Part shown: positions 52,379-62,263 of the stretch, piece after piece
Numbering within the stretch: the first letter of the stretch is position 1
Layout of the letters: the number at the start of each line of letters is the position of its first letter
Assembly (NCBI RefSeq): GCF_014651535.1
Contig: NZ_BMXB01000003.1
Location: 124,001-188,000 of the forward strand
Length of the DNA: 64,000 bases
Source: Salinimicrobium marinum
GTDB lineage: Bacteria; Bacteroidota; Bacteroidia; Flavobacteriales; Flavobacteriaceae
Direction of reading: 5' to 3'
The notes under the pieces: generated by a model
What the model saw: the letters and a program-made list of their open reading frames with translations, nothing else
What the model was told of the DNA's origin: nothing
Database searches by the model: none
Program-made: the position numbers and the translations under genes

Positions 52379-54763
52379 TTATTCTGTTCTTAAAATGTCG
52401 ACCGGATTGGCAGTAGCCGCTTTAATGGTTTGAAAACTTACAGTTGCAAGGGCAATTAGCACCACCACCATCCCTGCGGAAACATACACCCACCATTCAA
52501 TTGTGGTTTGGTAGGCAAAATCCTGAAGCCAAATATCCATTGCCCACCATCCCAGGGGAATGGCTATGAGACTTGCAATAAATACAAGCAATAGAAAATC
52601 CCGCCCAACAAGTGCTGTGATATTTCTGATATTTGCTCCCAATACTTTCCGTATCCCAATTTCTTTGTTCCGGTGTTTGATCATAAAAGCTGTTAAGGCA
52701 AATAATCCCATGACCGAGATGAGGATTGCTATACTTCCAAAGAAGGTAAGGATCTTCTGAAGTCGAAAATAAGAGCTGAACAACTGCTGAAAATTGGCAT
52801 CAAGGAAGGAATAGCGAATCGGGAAATTGGGTTCTATAGACTTCCATTGCTGCTCAATGGCCGCAACTGAAGCCTGTATTTGATCTGATTTCAGTTTCAC
52901 AAGGAATGCCCCGTTAGACTGGTACATGCAGGCTTTATTCTCTATAGTGTAGACAGCCGGCTTAATGGCAGATTCAAATCCGTGGACGTTGATATCTTTT
53001 ACCACACCCACAATTTTTACCGTGCCTTCATCACATCCGCCGAAGGAAATTATTTCTCCAATAGGATCCTCAACCAGTAGTTTCCTTGCTGCAGTTTCAT
53101 TGATGATAGCGCTGCGGGTATTCTGGTCGGCATAGCTTTCATTAAAATATCTTCCCGTTATTAACGGAACCTCCAAAGTCTTAAAATAATCGGTGCTCAC
53201 CTTTACCGATCCCATACGCAGTTGTTCTCCTTTGTAATCAAAGTTATAGGTGGAGGAATCGGCAATCTTGTCGCCGGGAACCGTAGTAGTTTTAGCTACG
53301 CTGCTTACCCCGGGAATCGAGAGCAGCGTGTTCCGGGTTTGCTCAAATCCCTGTTCCCGTGTGGCTTGGGTGGTTTCGATGCGCAGCACCTGTCCATCTG
53401 TAAAACCCTTGTCTGAATTTTGTAAATAATCGAGCTGCCTGTTCACTCCCAGGATTGTCACGATGAAAAATGCCGTTACCATAAACTGAAAAACTACCAG
53501 CACGTTCCTAAATCCTAAACTCTTCTTTCCGCTGGAAAAATTGCCTTTCAAAACCCTGATCGTATTGAATCGGGACAGATAGAAGGAAGGATAAAGTCCG
53601 GAAAGCAATATGATGACCAGCAGGCAAATCCCGAGTTGTCCTAAAAGTTTCCATGTACTTTGTTCCCAAAAATTGAGCTGTAGGTTCAGGGAAGTATTGA
53701 TTACTGGAAGACTTACAACGACTATTAAAAGAGCAATTATCAAACTGATACTGCATTGCAGCGCTGTTTCGCTCATAAACTGAAAGATGAGTTTCCGGCG
53801 CCCGGAACCCAGCACCTTACGAATTCCCACTTCTTTTGCCCTACCTATAGATTTTGCTACGGTAAGATTGCTGAAGTTAATCGCTCCTGTGAGCAACAGT
53901 AACGTAGCAAGAATAAACAGGATAGAAATAGTTTTGATGTTACTGTTTCCATATTTTGAGAAATTTTGAATATTGGAAACGGCATCTGTAAACAATAATG
54001 TCCGGTTCCCTGTAGCAGATGCTTCTTTTAGTTCTTCATCATTTTGGATCCTTTCTTCAAAATATATCCTGTTAAGGTCTTTTTCAAGATCAGCTTCAGC
54101 AATGGGCTCTTTTAGTTTAATATAGGTTTCATAAGAGAAATTATTCCAGAAAAAGTTCTGTTTCTCATAAGGATCCCGCATTAGTAACTGAATTTTGCGG
54201 TGAGAAGGCGTCTCTGGCAACTGCATCACCCCTGTTATCACTCCTTCCATTGCATTGAATACTTTAACAGTCTCTCCCATAGGATTGTTGTCCCCAAAGA
54301 GCATTTTTGCGAGTTCCTCACTTATGATCATCGCATTTGGTGCATTGAGTGCCGTTGCTCTGTCTCCCTGACTTAGCTTATAAGGAAATACTTGGAAGAA
54401 GAGGGAATCGACAGATGTAAATCCGTTTTGGTAGATGCTTTTGTCCTGTGCACTTATTAAAACTTCATATTCTCCCGTACCTTGGAGGTAAGTAGCTGCC
54501 TCTAAATTGGGATATTTTTCCGCTAAAAAAGAAGCCAAAGGTGCCGGGGTAGCCTCCATAATATCGTCCTGCACTCGCATGGATACTTTATGCACCTTTT
54601 GCAATTCAGGATCCCACTGGTCATAGCTCAGTTCATAATTGAGCGCCAGCAAAACGATGATGAAACTGGCCATTCCCGCAGCCAGTCCCAGGATGTTTAT
54701 CGCATTATAAGTCTTGCCCCTTCCAAGGTTTCTCCACGCGATTTTAAAGTAGTTTGTTATCAT
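52379..54763 (-). CDS. MacB/FtsX-type ABC permease, copy 1
   Basis: A 794-residue permease made of two similar halves. Each has a helix, a MacB-like periplasmic domain and an FtsX-type set of helices carrying the motif (K/A)E(V/I)GIRKVLG (first near residues 310-320, second near 700-710). The end ANPVDILRTE is shared with the other copies. The opening MITNYFKIAWRNLGRGK is the family start. It is the permease nearest the ATPase gene, with 190 bases between them. Substrate unknown. Confidence 0.92.
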   Translation of the reverse strand: MITNYFKIAWRNLGRGKTYNAINILGLAAGMASFIIVLLALNYELSYDQWDPELQKVHKVSMRVQDDIMEATPAPLASFLAEKYPNLEAATYLQGTGEYEVLISAQDKSIYQNGFTSVDSLFFQVFPYKLSQGDRATALNAPNAMIISEELAKMLFGDNNPMGETVKVFNAMEGVITGVMQLPETPSHRKIQLLMRDPYEKQNFFWNNFSYETYIKLKEPIAEADLEKDLNRIYFEERIQNDEELKEASATGNRTLLFTDAVSNIQNFSKYGNSNIKTISILFILATLLLLTGAINFSNLTVAKSIGRAKEVGIRKVLGSGRRKLIFQFMSETALQCSISLIIALLIVVVSLPVINTSLNLQLNFWEQSTWKLLGQLGICLLVIILLSGLYPSFYLSRFNTIRVLKGNFSSGKKSLGFRNVLVVFQFMVTAFFIVTILGVNRQLDYLQNSDKGFTDGQVLRIETTQATREQGFEQTRNTLLSIPGVSSVAKTTTVPGDKIADSSTYNFDYKGEQLRMGSVKVSTDYFKTLEVPLITGRYFNESYADQNTRSAIINETAARKLLVEDPIGEIISFGGCDEGTVKIVGVVKDINVHGFESAIKPAVYTIENKACMYQSNGAFLVKLKSDQIQASVAAIEQQWKSIEPNFPIRYSFLDANFQQLFSSYFRLQKILTFFGSIAILISVMGLFALTAFMIKHRNKEIGIRKVLGANIRNITALVGRDFLLLVFIASLIAIPLGWWAMDIWLQDFAYQTTIEWWVYVSAGMVVVLIALATVSFQTIKAATANPVDILRTE

Positions 54764-54817
54764 TGTTCTTTTTTTAACTCTATATAGGGTTCAAATAAAC
54801 CTGTGTGGTTAGAGATT

Positions 54818-57229
54818 TTATTCGGTCCTTAAACTATCGACCGGGTTGGCAGTAGCCGCTTTTATACTCTTATAGGCAATAGTTAAAAATGCAATTACAA
54901 AAGTGATCAGTGCGGCCATTACAAATACCTGCCATCCGACTTCTATGCGATAGGCGAATTCCTGCAACCATTTATTCATTAGGTAAAAACAAATTGGAAA
55001 AGCAATTAAAAAGGAAATAAGAACCAGTTTCAAAAAGTCTTTTGAAAGCAAGGCTACAATTTGTGGTATTGATGAGCCAAGGACTTTTCTTATTCCTATC
55101 TCCTTAAATCGTTGTTCTGCAGTGTAGGTAACCAATCCGAAAAGGCCAAGGCAGGCTACAAAAATGGTTAGGAAGGCGAAAATGCTTAGAATGCTGCCCA
55201 TCTTTTGTTCCGTACGATAGGTTTGATTGTAGGAATCGTCGAGGATACTATAACTGAAAGGTTCGTTAACATTAAAGCTGATCCAGGTGGCATTTAAGTC
55301 TTTAATTAAATCCGACATATTTGCTGTTTTCGCCCTTACGATTATTCCGCCGTAAGGATTGTTCAGCATAATCAGGGGATCGATGTTCTGGTGTAATGAT
55401 TTGAAATGGAAATCCTTCACCACCCCTATTACGGTTAATTTTTGGCCCCCGTCGTGGGTATCACGTATAAAAGATTTTCCCAGTGGATCTTCCTTGAAGT
55501 CAAGAATTTCAGCAGCACGTTCATTAATGATCACATTAGTGGAATCAGATCCATACTCTTTGGAAAAATTACGTCCTGCAACCAGGTCCATTCCCATTGT
55601 TGGGAGGTACTGCTCATCAACGTTATAAACAAACATTCTTCTCTTGAATTCCTGCTGAAGAAACACTCCCGACATACTGTTGTCTGAAGGTCCTGCCGGC
55701 ACAAACGCCGATTGCGTCACGTGTTCTACCCTGGGGTCACGGATGATCTTATTCTTAAAAGCATTCTGTTTATTTCCCAACAAATAAGTCTCCCGCAGCA
55801 CCAGCATCTGGTCTTTTTCGTATCCAAGATTCTTGTTTTGAATATATTCCATTTGCTGATTTACGATAAGGGTAGCCAGTATTAGTCCTGCTGAAATAAC
55901 AAACTGGAAAACCACCAGTCCACTACGTATATTTTTGCTCTCACCTGAAGAAGAGAATTTATTTTTAAGAGCTGCAATGGGTTTAAAGGAAGAGAGAAAG
56001 AAAGCGGGATACCCCCCTGCAAGAAATCCAATGATAATTATTAAGCAAACTAACATCAACAATATGTTTGGTTGAAGCAGGTAATTTAACGGAAGCTCTT
56101 TTTCGGCCAAATCATTAAACACAGGCAATGCAAGGGAGAAAAGAACTATGGCAATCAGCATTGCAAGAGTAGTTGCTATAAATGATTCTGCCAGGAACTG
56201 ATAGATAAGCTGATTTTTACTGGATCCCAACACTTTGCGAATGCCTACTTCTTTGGCTCTTTTTGAAGCTGCAGCAGTAGCAAGATTGGTAAAGTTGATA
56301 CAGGCAATCAACAACATGAATAAGGCTACAGCACTGAAGATATAGATGTACTTTATATCGCCTCCCTGTTCCAGTTGCGTGGAAGCTATAAAATCAGACT
56401 TCAGGTGAATATCTGTTAGTGGCTGTAAGAATAGCCCGATTTCATTATTTTTTTTAAATTCAGAAAAAGTCATTCCCATTTCTCCTTTCATCTGTGGACC
56501 CATATATTTTTCCACGATAGAAGGTAATTTAGCCTCGATATTTTCAGAAGAAGTGCCTTCCTTCAGCAATAAATAAGTATAGAATTCAGAATTCATCCAG
56601 GAAGAGTTCTGTGCAGGTAGATAACCTTCCGTAGAAGCAAAAATATCAAAGTGGAAATGTGAGTTTTTAGGCACCTCCTCAATTACAGCGGTGACTTTAA
56701 ACTGCTGGTTCTCATCTTCAAGGATCAGTATTTTTCCTATAGGATCTTCATCTCCAAAATATTTTTTTGCCTCCTGTTCTGTGATCACAATACTGTTAGG
56801 CTCTTTTAAAGGATCATTTATATTACCTTTTACAACAGGTAAGGTGAAAATTTCAAAGAAATTTGGATCTACATAAGCAAACCTACTGTCTCTATAAGAA
56901 GTATTTTTAAAAGAAAATTCTGGGTTGTAATGATTGGTTAACCGTGTAGCATCCACCACTTCCGGAAATTCACTTTTCAAGGCTTCGGCAACAGGGGCCA
57001 TTACTACTGCCTCTTTCATCTCTTCCCCGTTAACTTTGGCTTTGAACACCACCCGAACAATCTCATCGGCATTTTCATTGAACCTGTCATAGCTAAGTTC
57101 ATCCACCACGAACAGCGTAATCAAAAGACAGGAAGCGATACCTATTGCCAGCCCTGCAATATTGAGAGAAAAGATTCCCGTGTTTTTAAGAATGCTCCTC
57201 CACGCGATTTTGAAATAGTTCTTTATCAT
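54818..57229 (-). CDS. MacB/FtsX-type ABC permease, copy 2
   Basis: An 803-residue paralogue with the same two-half design: start MIKNYFKIAWRSILKN, first coupling motif RAKEVGIRKVLGSSKNQL (~315), second RFKEIGIRKVLGSSIPQI (~715) and end ANPVDSLRTE. It lies 54 bases upstream of copy 1. Sequence divergence from copy 1 is large outside the coupling motifs, so the copies are old or fast-evolving in their periplasmic domains, where the substrate or partner probably binds. Confidence 0.92.
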   Translation of the reverse strand: MIKNYFKIAWRSILKNTGIFSLNIAGLAIGIASCLLITLFVVDELSYDRFNENADEIVRVVFKAKVNGEEMKEAVVMAPVAEALKSEFPEVVDATRLTNHYNPEFSFKNTSYRDSRFAYVDPNFFEIFTLPVVKGNINDPLKEPNSIVITEQEAKKYFGDEDPIGKILILEDENQQFKVTAVIEEVPKNSHFHFDIFASTEGYLPAQNSSWMNSEFYTYLLLKEGTSSENIEAKLPSIVEKYMGPQMKGEMGMTFSEFKKNNEIGLFLQPLTDIHLKSDFIASTQLEQGGDIKYIYIFSAVALFMLLIACINFTNLATAAASKRAKEVGIRKVLGSSKNQLIYQFLAESFIATTLAMLIAIVLFSLALPVFNDLAEKELPLNYLLQPNILLMLVCLIIIIGFLAGGYPAFFLSSFKPIAALKNKFSSSGESKNIRSGLVVFQFVISAGLILATLIVNQQMEYIQNKNLGYEKDQMLVLRETYLLGNKQNAFKNKIIRDPRVEHVTQSAFVPAGPSDNSMSGVFLQQEFKRRMFVYNVDEQYLPTMGMDLVAGRNFSKEYGSDSTNVIINERAAEILDFKEDPLGKSFIRDTHDGGQKLTVIGVVKDFHFKSLHQNIDPLIMLNNPYGGIIVRAKTANMSDLIKDLNATWISFNVNEPFSYSILDDSYNQTYRTEQKMGSILSIFAFLTIFVACLGLFGLVTYTAEQRFKEIGIRKVLGSSIPQIVALLSKDFLKLVLISFLIAFPICFYLMNKWLQEFAYRIEVGWQVFVMAALITFVIAFLTIAYKSIKAATANPVDSLRTE

Positions 57230-57385
57230 TGCTTTCTGTTTTTATCTCTTTTTAGTCAGCCTCGAATACACGAATGTTTTTTGGCTGTACTTTTTACCTT
57301 TTTATACTCCTCATCATAGCTCATAACTAAGTGATTTTTTTCTATTCTCTTCCTCAATCCTGGCTCCTGATGCTTGCCTCTTGCT

Positions 57386-59806
57386 TTATTCTGTCTTTAA
57401 ACTTTTTACCGGATTTTGTAATGCTGCTTTGATCGTCTTAAAACTGATCGTAAGTACTGCAATAACAGCTGAAAGCACTCCGGCGGCGATAAAAATCCAG
57501 ATGTTAAGTTCAATTTTATAGGGGTACTCCTGAAGCCATTTAGACATAAGCCACCAGGCAACGGGCGCAGCAATAAGAAAGCTGATGCCAACCAGTTTTA
57601 AAAAGTCCTTTGTCAACATTAAAGTAATGGTGGAGACACTGGCACCTACTACTTTTCTTATTCCTATTTCTTTACGGCGCTGAGCAACAATGAGGAGTGA
57701 AATGGCAAACAGACCAATGCAACTTAAAACAATAGCGATGATGGCACCACTGCTGATTATTGTGGTCATAGTACGTTCCCTTTTTAAAGTTCGATCAATA
57801 TTTTCATCCAGAAAGGAACCTGTAAATTCGGCGTTGGGTTCAATTTTATTCCAGGCGGCTCGTATCTTTTCAAAGGAAGTTGTGGCATTCTTCGGAGAAA
57901 CTTTTACGTAAGCATAGCGAGTACTCCGCTCAGGGTTTAGAAATAGCGTAATAGGTTCTATGGTGTTATCTAGATCCTGAAAATTATAATCCTTCACAAC
58001 TCCAATGACAGAAAAGGATAGGGAATCATCCAGATAAATACGTGCATTCAGCGGATTTTCTTCCTGAATTGTACGTGCCATAGCTTCATTGATCACTACC
58101 GAAAGGCTGTCTGTGGCATACTTTCTGTCAAAAGATCTTCCTTGAATAACTTCCAATCCAATAGTTTCTGAGTAATCATAATCCACAAAGAGCATATTTG
58201 TATAGACGTTTCGACCTTTGTATTCAAATCCCAATACACTGGTAGAACGGCTGCCATCTTTGCCCAGCCCCAGGATATTGTTTGCTGCCGTTATCTGCAG
58301 GATTCCGGGTTTATCCTCCAGTTCGTCCCGTAGTAGCTGCATAGTACGGGTATCGTTTTGTTTTCCGTTAAGTGCAAAGGCAACCACTTGTTCCTTGTTA
58401 AAACCTAAATCTTTGGTACGCATAAACTCTAATTGGTTATGCAAAACAAACGTGCCGCTTATAAGCAGGATGGCAATGCCAAACTGCAGTACCATCAGGA
58501 AATCCCGCACCCTGTTTTTTCCTGATAATTTCAATTTTCCTTTTAAGGCTTGAATGGTGCCGAGTTTACTGAGAAGCAGTGCAGGGTAGCCTCCGGCAAT
58601 CAGGGTTATTAAAAGCAAAACGAATATAAATCCGGTTAAAATTTCTGGAGTGGCAATAGAGGAAAATGTCGCTTGGGTATTGAAGAGGGTTTTGAAAGGA
58701 TCCATCAGCGCAAGAGCAATCAGCATTCCCAGTGCTACAGAAATGATGAAAACCAGGATGCTTTCGCCCCAAAACTGGAAAAAGAGCTGTGATTTTCCTG
58801 CACCCAGGGTTTTGCGCATCCCAATTTCCCGCAGGCGTTGTGTGCTTTTCGCAATGCTCATATTGATGAAATTCACACTAGCGATGAAAATGATGAGGAA
58901 CGAAATCCCTAACACTAGAAATGGCATTGTCTTGTTGGCTGTGGCAATCCCGTTTTTAAACTCTGCTAAAGAGATATCTGCAACAGGGAAAAGCCGGATT
59001 TGTATATAATTTCCTTCTGCATTAGGTTGTGCACCGTCCCGCTTGGCGGCTGCCATATCATCTGCATAATGTGCAACTGTAAAGGCTTCAGTAGATTTTT
59101 CAAATTGTTGGGGAGTAACACCTTTTGCAAGCTGCATATAAACCTCATGGTTTTCCTTGTCCCAGTCTCCAATATTATCTGCGTATGAAAAGTCAGATTG
59201 ATTGGTGAAATCCAAAGCCAAATCAAACTTAATGCTGCTTTGATCTGGCATATCCTCTATAATGGCCGAAACGGTAAACGGGCTTTCTTTTCCTTCTGTA
59301 ATGACCCTTATTGATTCGCCCAAGACATCTGTATGTCCAAAAATTTTGTTGGCTGCAGCTTCTGAAATTGCAACAGAAGATTTTTTACCAATAGGATTGT
59401 TTTTCTCCCCTTTGATCGCTGGAAAACTGAAGATCGAAAAAAAATCAGGATCAACGTAGGCGGCTGTCATGGTTAATTGTTTGTCCCCGTTCAACACTAG
59501 AACGCCCCTGCCATTAAATCGGGTGATTTTCTCAACCCCCGGAACTTCCTCCTGAAGTGCCCCGGCAAAGGGAATTGATTTGGAAACATCCCCTTCAGGG
59601 CCATCTGGCAATTGATCGGTGGAATAAACCTGATAAATACTGTCTTTATTTTCATGAAATTCGTCGTATGATAGCTGGAACAGCGCATACGTGCTCAGTA
59701 AAATAGCAACACCAAATGCTATTGTTAATCCAAGAATGTTTAAGGAAGTGAAGGTTAGGTTCTTCCACAGGTTCCTGAAGGCAATTTTGAGATAGTTTTT
59801 ATTCAT
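57386..59806 (-). CDS. MacB/FtsX-type ABC permease, copy 3
   Basis: An 806-residue paralogue: start MNKNYLKIAFRNLWKN, first coupling motif RLREIGMRKTLGAGKSQL, in which the usual V/I-G-I-R-K-V is M-R-K-T, second RRKEIGIRKVVGAS, end NPVKSLKTE. The most divergent copy of the set; it also has a non-standard first periplasmic segment (KGVTPQQFEKSTEAFTVAHY). It starts 31 bases after the stop of copy 4. Confidence 0.92.
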   Translation of the reverse strand: MNKNYLKIAFRNLWKNLTFTSLNILGLTIAFGVAILLSTYALFQLSYDEFHENKDSIYQVYSTDQLPDGPEGDVSKSIPFAGALQEEVPGVEKITRFNGRGVLVLNGDKQLTMTAAYVDPDFFSIFSFPAIKGEKNNPIGKKSSVAISEAAANKIFGHTDVLGESIRVITEGKESPFTVSAIIEDMPDQSSIKFDLALDFTNQSDFSYADNIGDWDKENHEVYMQLAKGVTPQQFEKSTEAFTVAHYADDMAAAKRDGAQPNAEGNYIQIRLFPVADISLAEFKNGIATANKTMPFLVLGISFLIIFIASVNFINMSIAKSTQRLREIGMRKTLGAGKSQLFFQFWGESILVFIISVALGMLIALALMDPFKTLFNTQATFSSIATPEILTGFIFVLLLITLIAGGYPALLLSKLGTIQALKGKLKLSGKNRVRDFLMVLQFGIAILLISGTFVLHNQLEFMRTKDLGFNKEQVVAFALNGKQNDTRTMQLLRDELEDKPGILQITAANNILGLGKDGSRSTSVLGFEYKGRNVYTNMLFVDYDYSETIGLEVIQGRSFDRKYATDSLSVVINEAMARTIQEENPLNARIYLDDSLSFSVIGVVKDYNFQDLDNTIEPITLFLNPERSTRYAYVKVSPKNATTSFEKIRAAWNKIEPNAEFTGSFLDENIDRTLKRERTMTTIISSGAIIAIVLSCIGLFAISLLIVAQRRKEIGIRKVVGASVSTITLMLTKDFLKLVGISFLIAAPVAWWLMSKWLQEYPYKIELNIWIFIAAGVLSAVIAVLTISFKTIKAALQNPVKSLKTE

Positions 59807-59837
59807 TGCTGTTCTTATTTTGATTGATGATGATGTC

Positions 59838-62225
59838 TTACTCCGTTCTTAAACTTTTTACCGGATTAGCGATGGCTGCTCTGATGGCCTGAAAACTTAC
59901 TGTAGCAAAAGTTATTAATAAGGCTAAGACTCCTGCGACAATGAATGTTTGCCAGTTCACCTGTATGCGGTATGCGAATTCCTCCAGCCATCTTTCGGAT
60001 ATCCAGTAAGCCAGGGGAAAAGCAATGAGTAATGCTATAAAAACAAGTTTTATAAAATCTGCTGAAAGCAGTCTGGTAATTCCCACAACACTGGCGCCCA
60101 GCACTTTTCGAATTCCTATTTCTTTGGTTCTTTGTTCGGCCGTAAATGCAGCAAGACCAAAGAGTCCCAGGCATGCTACAAAAATGGCCAGAATGGAAAA
60201 TAACATGGCTATACGTGCTGTCTGCTGCTCAGAAGCATATAACTTCTCCAGGTTTTTGTCTAGAAAAGTGTATTCAAAGGCAGAATCCGGGACAGTTTCT
60301 TTAAAGACCTTTTCAAATTTTTCGAGAGTCGCAGGTATATCGGAGGAATTGAAGCGTAGCAGTAAAAATTTCTCATATTCCGAATTGTAATTATGGAAGG
60401 CGTAGGCACCTATAGGTTCATGCAATGAAGAAAAATTAAAATCTTCTACCACACCTCTTATATACGCATTGTTCCCCAGCTGCATATTAACTTTTTCACC
60501 AATGGCTTCTTCGGGGGTGAATCCTAAAAATTCTACAGCTTGCCTGTTCAGCACAACATCTGTTAAACTATCTCCTTCGGCTTTAACAGCAGGCAATGTT
60601 TGTCCTGCAAGCATTTGTAATTTCAGAACTTCAGTAGTAGATGCCTCTGCTTTATTTGTCTTGATGTTGGTACTCCCATTGGTTGCATTGTCCTTATACA
60701 AGGAACGACCGCTAACGTCTACTCCCGGGAAACCCTGTGCCATACTTACTTCGGAAACTTCGGGCAGGACTTTAAAATTATTCATTATAGTATTTTTATT
60801 CCCTCCTGAATGAGCAGCCATAGTGGATATTGCAATCACGTTTTCCGGGTTGTAACCAAGATTTTTGTTCCTGATGAATTCCATTTGATTATGAATTACC
60901 AGTACACTAATGATCAAAATAATGGAAACAGAAAATTGTGTCACGACTAGTCCTTGCCTGATGACGGAAGCAATACTTCCTTTACTGCTAGAGGAATACA
61001 TTGCTTTCCTGGGGGTGAAACGGGATAAATACAATGCCGGATAGGAGCCTGCTACAAGCGTGGTAAGAATCCAAATTGCTATAAAGGCCATAAAAAATTG
61101 AAATGAAAAAATGATATTGAAGTTGAGGTTTTGCCCGGTGATATTATTAAATACCGGAATTACCAGGATAGAAAGGATAGTACCCAATAAAATCGCCACA
61201 AAAGTTATAAAACCAGTTTCTATGTAAAACCTTAAAATAAGTGCTTTTCTCGAAGCACCCAAAGTCTTGTTGATACCTACATCCTTTGTTCTCTTTTGAG
61301 AACGGGCTGTGGTAAGATTCATATAGTTAATACAGGCAGTTAACATTATTATAAGTGCCAGTAATGAAAGGTTTCGGATCTCAGTAATACTTCCATTTCT
61401 AGAACTATAAGAATCGGTAATTCCGGCGGAATAGAGATGAATTTTAGCAAGAGGCTGTAACGTAAAAGAATACCATTGATCTTCCGGAGCCATTTCTTTG
61501 TCTAATATGTGCTGAATTTTCTGCTCCGTATCTGAAGGAATAGTAGAGGGAGACAGGAGAAAATAAGTTTCAAAACTGGCATTGCCCCAGCTAGGGTTTT
61601 TTGAAAAATTGGTAGTACTGAAGGAGGCTATCACATTAGCATCAAACGTGCTGTTTTCGGGAAGATCTTCAAAGACACCGGTAACTTCCAGCGTTTTGTC
61701 ATTATCCACTATAATGGTTTCTCCAACAGGATTTCTGTTGCCAAAGTACTTCGTAGCAGCACTTTTGGAGAGGAGGGTGGTATTAGGCCGGTCAATGGGA
61801 GAAACAGGATTTCCGTAAACGTAATCCACCTCAAAGATATTTAGGATCTCAGGATCACTCCAATATAGACCTGTTTCCACAAAATCCTGCTCATTGGCCT
61901 GAATAAAAGCTGATCCGCCAAAGTCATGCTTTAATAATCGGGCAGTTTTTTCTACTTCAGGAATGGATTGTTTAACTGCCGGAGCAAGTGCAGCAGGTAC
62001 GCTAGCCCAGGTTTCTTCTCCGTGGTTGCCCTCCCTGTGTAGAAGAACGCGGTAAATATTCTCTTTTTTGGCATACATCTGGTCAAAACTCTTTTCCCGT
62101 ACAATGAACATAAAGAGCAAAATGCTAATGGCAAGTCCCATTGACAAACCAAGAATATTTATTACCGAGAAAGTGCCATCCGATTTTAAATTCCTCCACG
62201 CGACTTTAAGATAGTTTTTCAACAT
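59838..62225 (-). CDS. MacB/FtsX-type ABC permease, copy 4
   Basis: A 795-residue paralogue starting at ATG 62225 (MLKNYLKVAWRNL). An open extension of 70 residues to 62435 overlaps copy 5 and lacks family similarity, so it was rejected. First coupling motif KDVGINKTLGASRKAL, in which the Arg of IRK is Asn, second TKEIGIRKVLGASVVGIT, end NPVKSLRTE. It follows copy 5 by 38 bases. Confidence 0.9.
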   Translation of the reverse strand: MLKNYLKVAWRNLKSDGTFSVINILGLSMGLAISILLFMFIVREKSFDQMYAKKENIYRVLLHREGNHGEETWASVPAALAPAVKQSIPEVEKTARLLKHDFGGSAFIQANEQDFVETGLYWSDPEILNIFEVDYVYGNPVSPIDRPNTTLLSKSAATKYFGNRNPVGETIIVDNDKTLEVTGVFEDLPENSTFDANVIASFSTTNFSKNPSWGNASFETYFLLSPSTIPSDTEQKIQHILDKEMAPEDQWYSFTLQPLAKIHLYSAGITDSYSSRNGSITEIRNLSLLALIIMLTACINYMNLTTARSQKRTKDVGINKTLGASRKALILRFYIETGFITFVAILLGTILSILVIPVFNNITGQNLNFNIIFSFQFFMAFIAIWILTTLVAGSYPALYLSRFTPRKAMYSSSSKGSIASVIRQGLVVTQFSVSIILIISVLVIHNQMEFIRNKNLGYNPENVIAISTMAAHSGGNKNTIMNNFKVLPEVSEVSMAQGFPGVDVSGRSLYKDNATNGSTNIKTNKAEASTTEVLKLQMLAGQTLPAVKAEGDSLTDVVLNRQAVEFLGFTPEEAIGEKVNMQLGNNAYIRGVVEDFNFSSLHEPIGAYAFHNYNSEYEKFLLLRFNSSDIPATLEKFEKVFKETVPDSAFEYTFLDKNLEKLYASEQQTARIAMLFSILAIFVACLGLFGLAAFTAEQRTKEIGIRKVLGASVVGITRLLSADFIKLVFIALLIAFPLAYWISERWLEEFAYRIQVNWQTFIVAGVLALLITFATVSFQAIRAAIANPVKSLRTE

Positions 62226-62263
62226 AATTTTCTTCTTTAGTTCCCCTTCTGGGTTAGGGGCTT